Positions 1 through 10,297 of a stretch of 64,000 nucleotides of DNA are shown one piece after another; the first letter of the stretch is position 1, and each line of letters opens with the position of its first letter. Under the pieces are notes generated by a model that saw only the letters and a list, made by a program, of their open reading frames with translations, was not told the DNA's origin and did not search any database. The position numbers were made by a program, and so were the translations under genes. The stretch comes from Psoroptes ovis (lineage: Eukaryota > Arthropoda > Arachnida > Sarcoptiformes > Psoroptidae): assembly GCA_002943765.1 (NCBI GenBank), contig PQWQ01000005.1:1674001-1738000 (forward strand), in the 5' to 3' direction.

Positions 1-1039
1 CTAGATGGTGATCTTGTTGGTGATAAGGCACGTTTAATTCTACCTGTAGATTGATTCCAAATTGTATTCTATTTACAAATTAAGAAATGAAATTAGAGTT
101 ATTGAGAAAAATCATTGAATTCAAAATAAACAAACCAATGTTCCATCAGGTCCAAATAATTCAATAAAGCTATTTATAAATTCAATCGATTTATCTTCCC
201 ATTTTTGTATGAATTCATGACGTTTTTGTCCAAAATTTTCCACCAACATTTTACCTTTATCTTTTAATGCATCCATTTTATTTTGTAATAGGAATTTTTT
301 CTCCTAACAAAACAAAAATTGAAACATTGGAATTTTCAAGAAATTCAGAAAAGCATACATTCAAAAATGAAACATTCAATTCTTTAGCCGTATAACCACG
401 TGCTAAATTTCGACGAACATATACATCATAATCACGTACAATACGTGCAACTAGGTCCGATGTTGATATACCTTCGGTACGTTGTGTAGCCAGAAACATA
501 CCACGTTCTTTAATTTTTGAATAAACATCATCCGAACCACTGGTGAGATATGGTATATCATCATGTGCAACAAAATCAATTTTATGTTCAAATAAAAATT
601 CATCAGTCAATATCCATGGTGCATCACGTACAACTTCATCAACATAACGACAATGTCTAACAGCTTCATATCGTTCAGTTTCATTCATAACTGTTTTACC
701 TTTGAATTTATTTGTTAAATAATCATTGTTTACTATTTGAAAAATAGATAAATTATAATATTAATCGATTTTGTTTATTTTGAATAGAATTCTCATTAAA
801 TAGTTACCTCCAACCAATAGATAAACATTTGGAAATGCACTTTTAGCTTGCATTAATTGTCTTGCATGTCCAGCATGAAATAAATCATAAATACCATCAG
901 CATAGATACGTATTTTACGATTCATCGGTACTTGACCTAATCTGGCCATTTCTAGCGTGATTTTTATTGAATAATCACATTTAGATAATTCAGCCAATGA
1001 TTCTGGATCACCAGCAAATGCAGCCGGTTTTGTTGACAT
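1..1039 (-). CDS. Pcyt1: Choline-phosphate cytidylyltransferase, 5' part (gene runs off the window)
   Basis: CTP:phosphocholine cytidylyltransferase makes CDP-choline, the rate-limiting step of the Kennedy pathway to phosphatidylcholine, at the nuclear or ER membrane. Coding exons, read right to left, are 1039-808, 732-359, 303-136 and 68-1; introns are 75, 55 and 67 nt with GT-AG ends and phases agree. Visible hallmarks are the HxGH nucleotide-binding motif in IYDLFHAGHARQLMQ, the dinucleotide-fold strand NVYLLVGV, the block FVAHDDIPY, the signature RTEGISTSD and the hinge RGYTAKELNVSF. Exons 3-4 encode the Lys/Glu-rich amphipathic membrane-binding region and the start of the Ser/Pro tail (RALSPTRSPS), which is phosphorylated in animal homologues. 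The stop codon lies beyond position 1. The start is the first ATG of the exon and gives a normal short N-terminus. Confidence 0.95.
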
Positions 1040-2658
1040 TTTTTTTCAGTAAATTTCAATAATTAATTATGGAAAAACAATAACAAATTGAAAAAAAAAA
1101 CAATGTAAATAGATGTAAAATTATTTGTAAAATTTAAACAAAAATATAAATATCAATTTCGTTGCGGTTGTTTCGGCGTTGAAACCATTGAAATTATATG
1201 AAATGTTTGTATGAAATCAAATCAAATAAACAATAATTTCATTTCAATTATGATGAAATTAACCAAACAAACATGAATGAATGAATAAATCACACCATAA
1301 ATTAATTAGAATTCACAATAATAATCAATCACAATCAATAAATTGATTGATTTTATTTTTTGATTGCGTCGTCGTTGTTGTTGTTGCTGCTGTTGTTGAT
1401 GAATATATAATTTCTAACATTTCATATAAAAATATTAAATGTGAAATGATTTTGGTGACATATGAAACAACACAAACATACAAACAATCAAATTGACACA
1501 ATCAAACATTGAAAATTGGAAAAATTTTTAGATTAAACGGTGCCATGATTTTTGAATATTTTTTTTTCAAATACATTTGAAAGCGGTGAATGGAAATAAT
1601 TTCTATATTTAAATGATAATTTCTTCTCTTTTCTCTTATTATTTGTATTTAAAAAATAGTTTCTTATCTATTTCTTATCTGTGTTATATTTTGTTCAATG
1701 TTCAACAGTCATTTGTTTTGATTTTCAATTGGTTTCTAAACACATATGCATAGTTTAATTCATTTATAATTATCATCATTATTTTAATTGATTGAATATT
1801 AATGAAAAAAAAATCTCAGCACCAGCAAATTATTTAAACAAAAATCAATGATTACGAATCATATCAACATTTCATATCATCACTTCCTCTAATCATCAAT
1901 ATATGTTTGTGTATAAAACGTTGCTCGTGACATTAAAACATTTTTTTTCTTTCATTCAAAATGAATGCAGTAATTTCACATGAAAATCAATTTAGATGAA
2001 TGGCAAATTCAAACCAAGTTGAAACAAACAAAATATGAACTTCAATTTCACTGAAATTCAAAATCAAAGGTAAAGTTTTCCATATAAATCGAAGTAAATC
2101 TAAATAGAACAAGAAAGAAAAAAGTTTTAATCAATTTTCCATGTAATTATTTCGCAAAAAAAACTTTTACCTTTGATAAATATTGATTTAAATTAATTAA
2201 ATATTTATAAATAAAACCAAAAAAAAAACAATTAAAAAAACTAAGAGATTCGTGTTTGTTTATGTTTAAAGGGAAAAAATCAATTTTAGATGAAAAATTC
2301 TTTTACATTTTTGAAATGGGCGGAGCTTGTAATCACCATATGATGTACGAAATATACATAAAAACACGTGATTAGAGACAGTGTTGCTGCTGCTGTTTGT
2401 CTGTTGAACAGCACCAAAATTGATACGACATTGATTGTTTTTGTTTTGATTTTTGTTTTGCTTTGATTTTTATGCATTTGTTGTTGGCTTGTCGTGCGTC
2501 GTTTTTAGAAATTTTCAATTTTGATTATTAAAAATAATTGATAATTGAATCCGATTGAATTGTGATCCTGAAAATTTGCAATTTGGAGAATATCCTCGAC
2601 CCTTCATTCTTGACAATTATCGAAATCATCTTTGATGACATATTAATTACAAATAATA
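1040..2658. other. Intergenic region, divergent promoters of Pcyt1 and the RNase T2 array
   Basis: No convincing coding sequence. It must hold the promoter of Pcyt1 (leftward) and of the first RNase T2 gene (rightward). A TATA-like TATAAAA lies at 1912-1918 on the plus strand, and AAAG|GTAAAG near 2070 could be the donor of an untranslated first exon of the RNase gene, but neither can be proven. A short GTT/GCT triplet tract sits near 1370-1400. A 63-codon frame on the minus strand at 2286-2477 is low-complexity and is not called. Confidence 0.5.
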
Positions 2659-3606
2659 ATGAACACAAATTATAATTATAGCAATAAAATGAATTCAAAT
2701 AGTCAACAAAATAATGATTATTATAATCAATATGTTACAAGAGATTCATCATTACCAGCATCACCACAAATATTGAATGATGTAACACCATTAATATCGG
2801 ATTATGATGATCGTCGACAATCATATTCAAAAATTCAAGCAAATCATATTTATATATTTCATAGTGAACATTCTAGACGTCAATTATTTTTACGTTTATT
2901 TTTCTACACTATAATGATATTGACATTGATCGGATTATTCACAATGTTTTTAGCATTATTCATATCGTATGCATATGATAGTGATTATCGTTATTTATTG
3001 TTTGTACGACGATGGCCACCAACAATTTGTAAAAAATCTGATGGATGTCGAAGTGATTTTAGAAAATTTAATTATTGGACAATACATGGGCTATGGCCAG
3101 AAAACACCGACAATACATGGGATCAATATTGTTCCAATCAAAATTTAGATCCAACAATTATTCATCCAATTCGTGAACGTATGTTAGAAGTGTGGCCAAA
3201 TTTATTGATTGACCGCTCAGAAGATTCATTGTGGGAACATGAATGGAAAAAACATGGTACATGTTCACAAATGAAACAATTTGATTATTTCAATGATACA
3301 ATTAAGCTGTATGATGAATATAATTTCGAACAGATATTTAAAAATAATGACATTGTGCCAAGATCTGATCGTAAATATTCGAGAAATATGATTGAACAAA
3401 TATTGCAACAATCGTTAAAAGAAAAAGGTTTAAATGTTGATGATAATCGTCAAAATTATATCCTCAATTGTCAAAAATATAATTCTGAATCATATTTAGA
3501 AGAAATATGGCTTTGTTTGTCATTTCATCGACCAGATGAACAAACATCATATTGTACAATGAAATCAACATGTCCAGATGAATTTTATTATATTGGATTT
3601 GAATAA
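2659..3606 (+). CDS. RNase T2-family endoribonuclease, membrane-anchored (copy A)
   Basis: Intronless, 315 aa. RNase T2 enzymes cleave single-stranded RNA through a 2',3'-cyclic phosphate and are normally secreted or lysosomal/vacuolar. Both catalytic blocks are intact: CAS1 in FNYWTIHGLWPE (about residues 136-147) and CAS2 in HEWKKHGTCS (about 194-203), with both catalytic histidines, the Glu/Lys pair and the paired cysteines. The odd part is the N-terminus: about 75 polar residues, then one hydrophobic helix (LFFYTIMILTLIGLFTMFLA) and no cleavable signal peptide. This predicts a type II membrane protein with the catalytic domain in the lumen or outside the cell. A poly(A) signal AATAAA lies at 3677-3682. 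It is first of four tandem copies. Confidence 0.93.
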   Translation: MNTNYNYSNKMNSNSQQNNDYYNQYVTRDSSLPASPQILNDVTPLISDYDDRRQSYSKIQANHIYIFHSEHSRRQLFLRLFFYTIMILTLIGLFTMFLALFISYAYDSDYRYLLFVRRWPPTICKKSDGCRSDFRKFNYWTIHGLWPENTDNTWDQYCSNQNLDPTIIHPIRERMLEVWPNLLIDRSEDSLWEHEWKKHGTCSQMKQFDYFNDTIKLYDEYNFEQIFKNNDIVPRSDRKYSRNMIEQILQQSLKEKGLNVDDNRQNYILNCQKYNSESYLEEIWLCLSFHRPDEQTSYCTMKSTCPDEFYYIGFE

Positions 3607-3954
3607 TTTTTGATTTTAGAAAAAAAATTATATAAAAATTATTCTATTTTATAATTCTTTGATTTCCTGATTATTAAATAAATATTGATTTTCAAAAATA
3701 ATCAGAATAATTGTCATTATAATCATGTAAACACATCTGTTATTGTCAATAACTTATCATAAGATACAGATTGGATCATTGTTTCTAGGGTGTTTTGATG
3801 AGGTGTATTTTGGTTTGAGTTGATTTAAAATCAATTAAATTTTCGATTTTTTCCTGTTTGTGGATTGAAATATCTTAAATATTTGATTTTTTGAAAATCA
3901 TATTTGTAATAGTCATGATTCAATGATCGGCTAAACAACATAAATGAAAAAAAA
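3607..3954. other. Spacer between RNase T2 copies A and B
   Basis: 348 nt, AT-rich. It contains the AATAAA of copy A (3677-3682) and the presumed promoter and 5' UTR of copy B. No TATA box is obvious. A four-codon upstream frame abuts the start of copy B (listed separately). Confidence 0.5.
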
Positions 3955-3958
3955 ATGA
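3944..3958 (+). promoter_or_regulatory. Minimal upstream frame (Met-Lys-Lys-Lys-stop) overlapping the start of copy B
   Basis: ATG at 3944, three AAA codons, then TGA at 3956-3958, which overlaps the main ATG (3955-3957) as ATGA. If translated, initiation at copy B would need leaky scanning or stop-restart at the overlap. One extra A in the run would instead put the upstream ATG in frame with the gene, so the exact A count decides between two interpretations. Confidence 0.35.
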
Positions 3959-4746
3959 CAAAATTAATTGAATGTTTCAATGATATTTGTTGTCCACCAT
4001 CCGTGTATGGTGAATCAAGACGTTCACGAATATTTTTTCAATCAATCATTTTATTTCTGATCATTATTACCATTGTTATTGTCATTGGTTTAGCTGCGGG
4101 CATTTGGAAACACAATAATGATAGCCATTATATTGTATTGGCGCAACAATGGCCACCGACAATTTGTCATCATGATAATATTTGCCGTAATAATGTTAAA
4201 CAATTCAATTATTGGACAATACATGGATTATGGCCACAAAATATGGACAGTACATGGGAACAATATTGTCCCAATGAATCATTTGATAAAAAATCATTAG
4301 CCGAAATTAAAGATAAATTAATAAAAAAATGGCCAAGTTTATTAAAAAATAAAACAAATGAATATTTTTGGAAACATGAATGGAAAAAACATGGTACTTG
4401 TTCACGTATGAATCAATTTGATTATTTTAATAATTCATTATCGTTACATGATCGATTTGATCTGAATAAATTATTATTGGATGCAAAAATTCTGCCCAAT
4501 TCAACCATTAAATATACAATTGATAAATTATCAAATGGATTAATTAAATCATTAAATAATGAATTAAATAATCATGAAATTAATGAAAAACAATTTGTTT
4601 TCAATTGTATACAATATAATAATAATTATCATTTATCTGAAATATATTTTTGTTTAAAATTTGATACATTATCATTTGATAAAAATATTCAATGTACAAT
4701 GAAATCAAAATGTCCAAATGAATTTTATTATGGACAATTTAATTGA
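3955..4746 (+). CDS. RNase T2-family endoribonuclease, membrane-anchored (copy B)
   Basis: Intronless, 263 aa. CAS1 (FNYWTIHGLWPQ) and CAS2 (HEWKKHGTCS) are both intact, so it should be catalytically active on RNA. A short cytosolic N-terminus with a CC-containing motif (NDICCPP, a possible acylation site) precedes one transmembrane helix (SIILFLIIITIVIVIGLAAG), predicting a type II membrane protein. The C-terminal block ending CTMKSKCPNEFYYG is almost the same as in copy A (CTMKSTCPDEFYYI), which indicates duplication. The NDICCPP motif recurs in copy C, so B and C are probably closest relatives. AATAAA lies at 4773-4778. Confidence 0.93.
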   Translation: MTKLIECFNDICCPPSVYGESRRSRIFFQSIILFLIIITIVIVIGLAAGIWKHNNDSHYIVLAQQWPPTICHHDNICRNNVKQFNYWTIHGLWPQNMDSTWEQYCPNESFDKKSLAEIKDKLIKKWPSLLKNKTNEYFWKHEWKKHGTCSRMNQFDYFNNSLSLHDRFDLNKLLLDAKILPNSTIKYTIDKLSNGLIKSLNNELNNHEINEKQFVFNCIQYNNNYHLSEIYFCLKFDTLSFDKNIQCTMKSKCPNEFYYGQFN

Positions 4747-5356
4747 AAATCATTTATTTGAAAAAAATTTTGAATAAATAAACATTGACTACTTATTATT
4801 ATCTTAAGAGATTATCTTTGGTTTCTTCTATCAGTCGATTCAAAGGTTATTATGATAAACAATGCATCATACCATGGTATGATTTCATCTTGAAAATATT
4901 TATCTGAACCAAATAATTGATCAAATCGATCAAATAATTGATCTCATCATTTCTTTGATCGTCATAGTTATCGTAGATAATTTTACTAGATTTTCCAGAA
5001 AAATTTTTTGAAAAAATTAAAATTAATTGATATATTCAACTTGACATACATTCATCTAATTGGTGATGATTAAGACTGCAAGCATGATCACATATCATTA
5101 CCATGGTTATTAATGGTTACAATTTAATCCGATAAATGATTAGTTTCAATTGACTAATACGATTTTTAGGCTTTATGGAAATTTCTACGTTCTCAAAGAT
5201 TATACAAATATTGATAAGATACATTTGGTTTTGAAATTGAAACAATTTTACTCTAAACCTTGATTAATCAAAACAGTAATTTTTTTTTTTGTTGAAATAC
5301 TTTGAAATTCATTCAAATGTATCCATTTGATTGAATTGAAACCAAAAAAAAAACAA
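4747..5356. other. Spacer between RNase T2 copies B and C
   Basis: 610 nt without coding potential. It contains the copy B poly(A) signal (4773-4778), an 18-bp perfect palindrome (4866-4883) and two copies of AATAATTGATC near 4912-4945. Nothing else recognisable. Confidence 0.5.
4866..4883. repeat. 18-bp perfect palindrome
   Basis: ATCATACCATGGTATGAT reads the same on both strands. It lies 120 nt after the copy B stop and about 470 nt before the copy C start. It could be a dimeric protein-binding site, or only a chance palindrome in AT-rich DNA. Confidence 0.6.
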
Positions 5357-6449
5357 ATGGCCAGTTATAATATTACCGATATTTGTTGTCCACCACAATC
5401 ACCAACGTATAATGGATCAAAATATTCACGTAATTTATTGTTTATATTAATTATAATTATTTCAATTTTAATCATCATATCAATTGGATTATGGATCGGC
5501 TCGGTGAAGAAAAAAATCTAAACAAACTGAATCTGAACATTATTATCTGATATTGACAAGAAAATGGCCAATAACCAAATGTATTGGTAATGAATGTGAT
5601 TCACAATATCGTTCAATGCAACAATGGTTAATAAATAATTTTCAAATACGTATCGTAAATCAATTAGAAAATAATCATGATCATAATATTTATTGTAAAA
5701 ATGATGAAAAAGATTTTGATTTGAAATCAATGACTAATGTTAATTATTTCAATAAAAAATGGCCAAATATTGGAATCAATATAAATAATCATCCAACTAC
5801 AAAACCACCAACAGTAACAGAAGTGACCATTTTAGAAAATGATGAAACAAAAGCAACAACATTAACAACAACAGAGCCTGACAACGACGATAAATCAAAA
5901 ATTATTGAACACAATAAAATTGAATGGCAAAAACAATGGAAAAAATATGGTACATGTTATAAATATGGTAAACAAAAAGATTATTTCGATATGATTGAAG
6001 AATTGAATGATAAATATGATTTAAAACCTAATATTGCTGATCAATATCAGCCAAATTTAACAATAATCATTGATATTGATGAATTATCAGAGCAATTAGC
6101 AGATTATTATAATGAAAAAAATAAAGACGATAAAGATTTCAGCAAAATGAATGCAAAAATGTTTGAATTTAAATGTAAACAAATTATAACAAATAATAAT
6201 GATGATGATGAATTCAATGAAGATAATGATGGTGGTAATGATAGAAATTCGGACAATTATAATCAACAACAAAAAATATATTTACTTGAAGAAATTGGTA
6301 TTTGTTTTGAAATGTTTGAGAATAAAAATAATAATGATCATAAAAAATATCAATTAAAACCGATTGAATGTTATGATCGAAATTCTTATAGTGAAGAATC
6401 ACCATTTGGTTGTTTTGGCCAAAAATTAATACGCTATCCATCTGATTGA
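5357..6449 (+). pseudogene. RNase T2-family copy C: catalytically dead, frameshifted
   Basis: The N-terminal part (5357-5521) resembles copy B: the DICCPP motif and a membrane helix (LLFILIIIISILIIISIGLW). The frame ends at 5519-5521, and the rest of the family domain continues in another frame from about 5514 to 6449, so there is a one-base shift at a run of seven A (about 5509-5516). No GT-AG intron keeps frame (GT 5504, AG 5560 was tested and fails). Independently of the shift, the catalytic blocks are gone: the CAS1 position reads MQQWLINNFQIRI instead of YWTIHGLWP, and CAS2 reads QWKKYGTC, so both CAS2 histidine-side positions changed. A Thr/Pro-rich insert (near TTKPPTVTE) and Asn/Asp runs interrupt the core. 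The downstream frame nonetheless stays open for about 300 codons. It is either a young pseudogene or a pseudoenzyme with an assembly error in the A run. Confidence 0.75.
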
Positions 6450-6989
6450 TCTAAGAAAAAAAATTTCAATGAGATGATATTGATTATTGTTGTTATTGAT
6501 CAATTTGATTTTATCATTTGAAACCAGAAAAATGATCCAATTCAAATCCAATCATTATTATCATTATCTTAATCAATTATTGTTCATTTCTATTATTTTT
6601 ATACACGCTTTTCTTATTAAAGTTCCCAAATAAAAAAAAATTGAATCTCAATTAATTTATTTTAATTCGATTTTATGCGTTTCAATGTATTTTAATTCAC
6701 ATTTCTACGAAATGAATAAAAAATAAATAATCTATTTTCAATTGTTTATTAATTGTTAATTGACAATCGAATATACTGATATATATAGTGATCACGGATA
6801 TGATCATTGTACAGCTGATTATCATTAACACTTCAAATTTTTCTCCACAATTTTTTATTGTTATCAATCGATATCAATGATCAATAACAAATTTATCAAT
6901 CATATATAAAAATGGCCATCATAATTGAAAATTGATTTTTATTTCTCATTTCTCATTCAAAAACAGAGCAAATCAATTAATTTATCATC
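6450..6989. other. Spacer between RNase T2 copies C and D
   Basis: 540 nt, AT-rich. AATAAA at 6629-6634 would serve copy C; the right end holds the TATA-type promoter of copy D. No coding sequence. Confidence 0.5.
6903..6911 (+). promoter_or_regulatory. TATA box of RNase T2 copy D
   Basis: TATATAAAA, 79 nt upstream of the copy D ATG. A start site about 30 nt downstream would leave a 5' UTR of roughly 50 nt, a usual arrangement in compact genomes. Confidence 0.5.
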
Positions 6990-7718
6990 ATGTTAAGTAC
7001 CAAAATTGTTGTATTAACATCGATTTTAATTATAACTGGCACTGGTTTTGGCTCGTGGTTTGGTTATCATTATTATCGACAACAACAACAATCATTAAAA
7101 TTAAACAAAACACGTTCCATTGATATTAATGATAATGAAGGATTTTATTATGTATTTTCAATCAACTGGCCATTCACTGCTTGTGTAAATGATACGAAAA
7201 CATGTATCAAAGCAATACCGAATCGTTGGACAATACATGGTTTATGGCCAAATAGTTTTAATAATAAAATGATATCATTTTGTACGAAAGAAAAATTTGA
7301 TTTCAATCAAATACGATTATTGAAATCAAAACTTGAAGAATATTGGATTTCGGTGAAAAAAACTGGTAATAACGGTTTTTGGAAACATGAATGGGAAAAA
7401 CATGGTACATGTGCTAAAGGTTTAACACAAATTGAATATTTTCGGCAAGCATTACAATTATTTGAAAAATATAATATTAATGAAATATTCAAGAAAAATA
7501 GTATTAAATATGGTGGCTTGGTTGAATTGAGCAAAATACGTAATGCACTGGAATCAAGCGGTTTCCAACCCGATGCATATGCTTTACGATGTAAAAATTC
7601 AGATAATAAAACATATTTATTCGAAGTTCGTATGTGTCTCAGTGCCAATTTACAACAAATGAAATGTCGATTCGGTACAAATTGTAAAAAACCTCAAGTT
7701 TATTATGTGATGAAATAA
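6990..7718 (+). CDS. RNase T2-family endoribonuclease, membrane-anchored (copy D)
   Basis: Intronless, 242 aa, the shortest and most divergent active-looking copy. CAS1 (RWTIHGLWPN) and CAS2 (HEWEKHGTCA) are intact. The N-terminus has almost no cytosolic part: a hydrophobic helix (IVVLTSILIITGTGFGSWFG) starts at about residue 5, so it may act as a signal anchor or as a cleavable signal peptide. This copy could therefore be the secreted member of the array. The C-terminus lacks the CTMKS.CP.EFYY block of copies A and B and ends KKPQVYYVMK. AATAAA lies at 7806-7811. Confidence 0.92.
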   Translation: MLSTKIVVLTSILIITGTGFGSWFGYHYYRQQQQSLKLNKTRSIDINDNEGFYYVFSINWPFTACVNDTKTCIKAIPNRWTIHGLWPNSFNNKMISFCTKEKFDFNQIRLLKSKLEEYWISVKKTGNNGFWKHEWEKHGTCAKGLTQIEYFRQALQLFEKYNINEIFKKNSIKYGGLVELSKIRNALESSGFQPDAYALRCKNSDNKTYLFEVRMCLSANLQQMKCRFGTNCKKPQVYYVMK

Positions 7719-8237
7719 ATTTTCCAGTCATTCAATGATGATAATGATCAATCAATAATCATTAATTTAATTCAATGAATTTGAAAAATTCAATGTTTCA
7801 ATGTCAATAAATTTTTTCATTTTACAAATTTGAATTTTTAAAATTTTTGAATTTTAAAAAATCGCTATTTTAACCTGAAAGGTTCAAAAACAAATCAATA
7901 AACACACGTTGCAATTGTTAAAATAGTCAAATGTAGTTCAATCATCTGATGCGAGTAAATTTTATTTGAAAAATTAAAAATAAAAATTTCAATCAATGTT
8001 TGATGATAAATATTTCATACATTTTCAACCCTAAAACAATAAAAATTTCCTCCATTTCAAGCAATCATTTTATTGTTTGTTTGATTATTTTTTGTTGATT
8101 TGTTCTTGTTTGATGAGAAGTGATTGGTGTTACCTCATCACCATCAACATTAATAATAAAATCAACAAGGTTGAAAAACCTTTCTTCAAAAATTGTTAAT
8201 CATATTTGTTTAAATTCAACAATCGATGAACTAAATA
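7719..8237. other. Intergenic, RNase T2 copy D to GOLT1B
   Basis: 519 nt, AT-rich. It holds the copy D poly(A) signal and the GOLT1B promoter and 5' UTR. Nothing else seen. Confidence 0.5.
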
Positions 8238-8654
8238 ATGTTTACCGATACACAAAAAATTGGTCTCGGTTTATCCGGTTTCGGTATTGCATTCCTAATG
8301 CTTGGAACACTGATGTTATTCGATAAAGGTTTATTAGCGGTCGGAAATTTATTATTCATTTCTGGTCTTGCATTTATTATTGGCATTGAACGAACATTTT
8401 GGTTTTTCTTTCAACGCCACAAGTGGAAAGCATCGACATCATTTTTTTCCGGCATATTAATCGTATTGTTTGGTTGGCCAATTGTTGGTATGATATTTGA
8501 AACATATGGTTTCATACTATTGTTTCGTGGTTTTATACCAGCAACACTTGCATTTTTAACACGTGTGCCTTTTCTTGGTTTCATATTGAATTTACCAATC
8601 ATACGAACAATTGTGAATGCATTAAGTTCACAAACAGGACGTAATAATGTTTAA
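8238..8654 (+). CDS. GOLT1B: Vesicle transport protein GOT1B (Golgi transport 1)
   Basis: Single exon, 138 aa, full length for the Got1/Sft2-like family (human about 138 aa). Got1 proteins are four-pass membrane proteins of early Golgi and ER-derived vesicles that assist vesicle fusion and COPII traffic. The opening DTQKIGLGLSGFGIAFLMLG, the second segment LAFIIGIERTFWFFFQRHK, the loop KASTSFFSGILIVLFGWPIV and the PFLGFILNLP segment match the family throughout. The start is the first ATG of the frame and aligns with family N-termini. It is convergent with HGH1. Confidence 0.95.
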   Translation: MFTDTQKIGLGLSGFGIAFLMLGTLMLFDKGLLAVGNLLFISGLAFIIGIERTFWFFFQRHKWKASTSFFSGILIVLFGWPIVGMIFETYGFILLFRGFIPATLAFLTRVPFLGFILNLPIIRTIVNALSSQTGRNNV

Positions 8655-9084
8655 TATAAATTGTTTATAATTGATTATTATTAATTGCTAAATTATTTCT
8701 TCAGCAAATTGATAAAATAGGAAATTATGAAAATTAAGAAATAATAATAATAAATGGTGATCATATTATATCATATTAAATAATAATTAATTTCATCGTT
8801 CATCACACAATGGACCACTTAAAATAATTATGATAAACTCACTCATACATTCATTTGAATCGATCATCATTTGTTTGTTTTTTGATGTTTATAGAATTTT
8901 TAACCAATTCTTAACTTATTTTTAATTCTTCATCATCATAATGATCATTATTATTATTGTCATGAACATTTCTTTTTATTGAAGATTATTAATGTAAATA
9001 TTATCATTATTTTCATTATTAATTTATATTTATTTGATGAAATATAAAATTTTTTAAATAAATTCCATTCAAAACAAAAATTGA
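8655..9084. other. Convergent intergenic region (3' ends of GOLT1B and HGH1)
   Basis: 430 nt of AT-rich 3' flanks with poly(A)-signal-like AATAAA on both strands (plus strand near 8748; minus strand near 9034). No gene. Confidence 0.5.
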
Positions 9085-10297
9085 TTAATTTTCTTCATTT
9101 TTCTTCGACGATATCGTTTCGTCACTAATTTCATTTGATGCATCTAAACTTTCAAATTTTTTCAACAGCTCTGCCGGTATTTCTATTTGTTTCAAATTAT
9201 CAACATTTATTTCATCTTCTTTTTTGATCAACACATCAATCAATTGCATCAATGATTCAATTAAATCTTCATCTTTCTCCCAACGATGATATTCACGTAA
9301 TATCAAATAGATATTGGTTGAACGTATTAATTCACGTCCATATTTTGTTGCACATAATTGATGTATTGATTCAATTATTAGCTTTCTTATTTTAGGATTC
9401 ATTTCACGTTGTTTATCCGTTGGTAAATATTGTAAATCTAACGGTAATGTTTCTATTTCTTCATCGGTAAATTGTTCACCATTATCAGCTAATGGCATTA
9501 TTAGATGTATTAATAAATCTAAATTGTCATTTGAAATGATTTTTTCATGATATTCATAATCTAAGCAACAATTTCTTATTAAATTCATTATAGATAAACG
9601 TATTTGATCGTTTGTTTTGACTGATGAAGAATATTCATTCAATAATATTAATGAATTCAGCATTTTTGCATCAATCAATTGTTTTCGTATTGATTTCGAT
9701 TGACATAGATTATTCAAATATTCAATCATTAATAATTGCACATCGGGTTTTGATTTATTCAATTTTTGTTCATAATCTTCGAGAAACTTCGTCAATGGAA
9801 ATGATTTTAAAATATTTTCAACAATATAATCAACAAATTTTAAGTTTTGTGAAAAATTTATCAATATTCCAAGATATTTGATCAATGAGATATTATCATA
9901 TAAAAGAATTTGATGAATAAATTCAAGAAATTCTTTCTCATTCATGACTGTTTCATATAGTTTTTTACAACCATCATCTATTTCACTAAGGCTTGAAATT
10001 GATGAACTAATAATTTGAATACAATCCAATGAAAAATCTATTAATTGTTGATTTGATTCATCGAATGCAGCATTTCGGTGTTTGTCTATTTCTAATTTAT
10101 GGACATTTTTACATAGCCATTGTAATAATGGAGCAATTTTTGCGTGATTTTGACGAATAAATTTTTCACGTTTTTCTATCGGATTATTTGACATTATCAC
10201 TGATGTTTATTTTCAAATCAAAAAAAAATTGAATTAGCAGTCATGGAACAGAGTTATTTTTGTTACCTTTGATCAGAACTTCAAATGTTGAATCCAT
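9085..10297 (-). CDS. HGH1: HGH1 homologue (armadillo-fold eEF2 folding chaperone)
   Basis: HGH1 is a cytosolic ARM-repeat protein that, in yeast, works with TRiC and Hsp90 in folding eEF2. The protein is helical throughout, and the family signature is clear in the C-terminal half: ETLPLDLQYLPTDKQREMNP followed by IRKLIIESIHQLCATKYGRE and YLILREYHRWE. The main exon is 9085-10199. Two starts are possible: ATG at 10194, or a short first exon 10297-10267 (MDSTFEVLIK) joined across a 66-nt GT-AG intron that keeps frame. The second is favoured because the intron has this genome's usual length. Length about 369-382 aa, close to human (about 390). Confidence 0.88.

Noticed and set aside
2286..2477. 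63-codon minus-strand frame upstream of the RNase array
   Set aside because: Low complexity, no family similarity, and it lies in a divergent promoter region.
5504..5560. Intron (GT at 5504, AG at 5560) joining the two parts of RNase T2 copy C
   Set aside because: Splicing there lands in the wrong frame; a one-base change in the A run is the simpler explanation.
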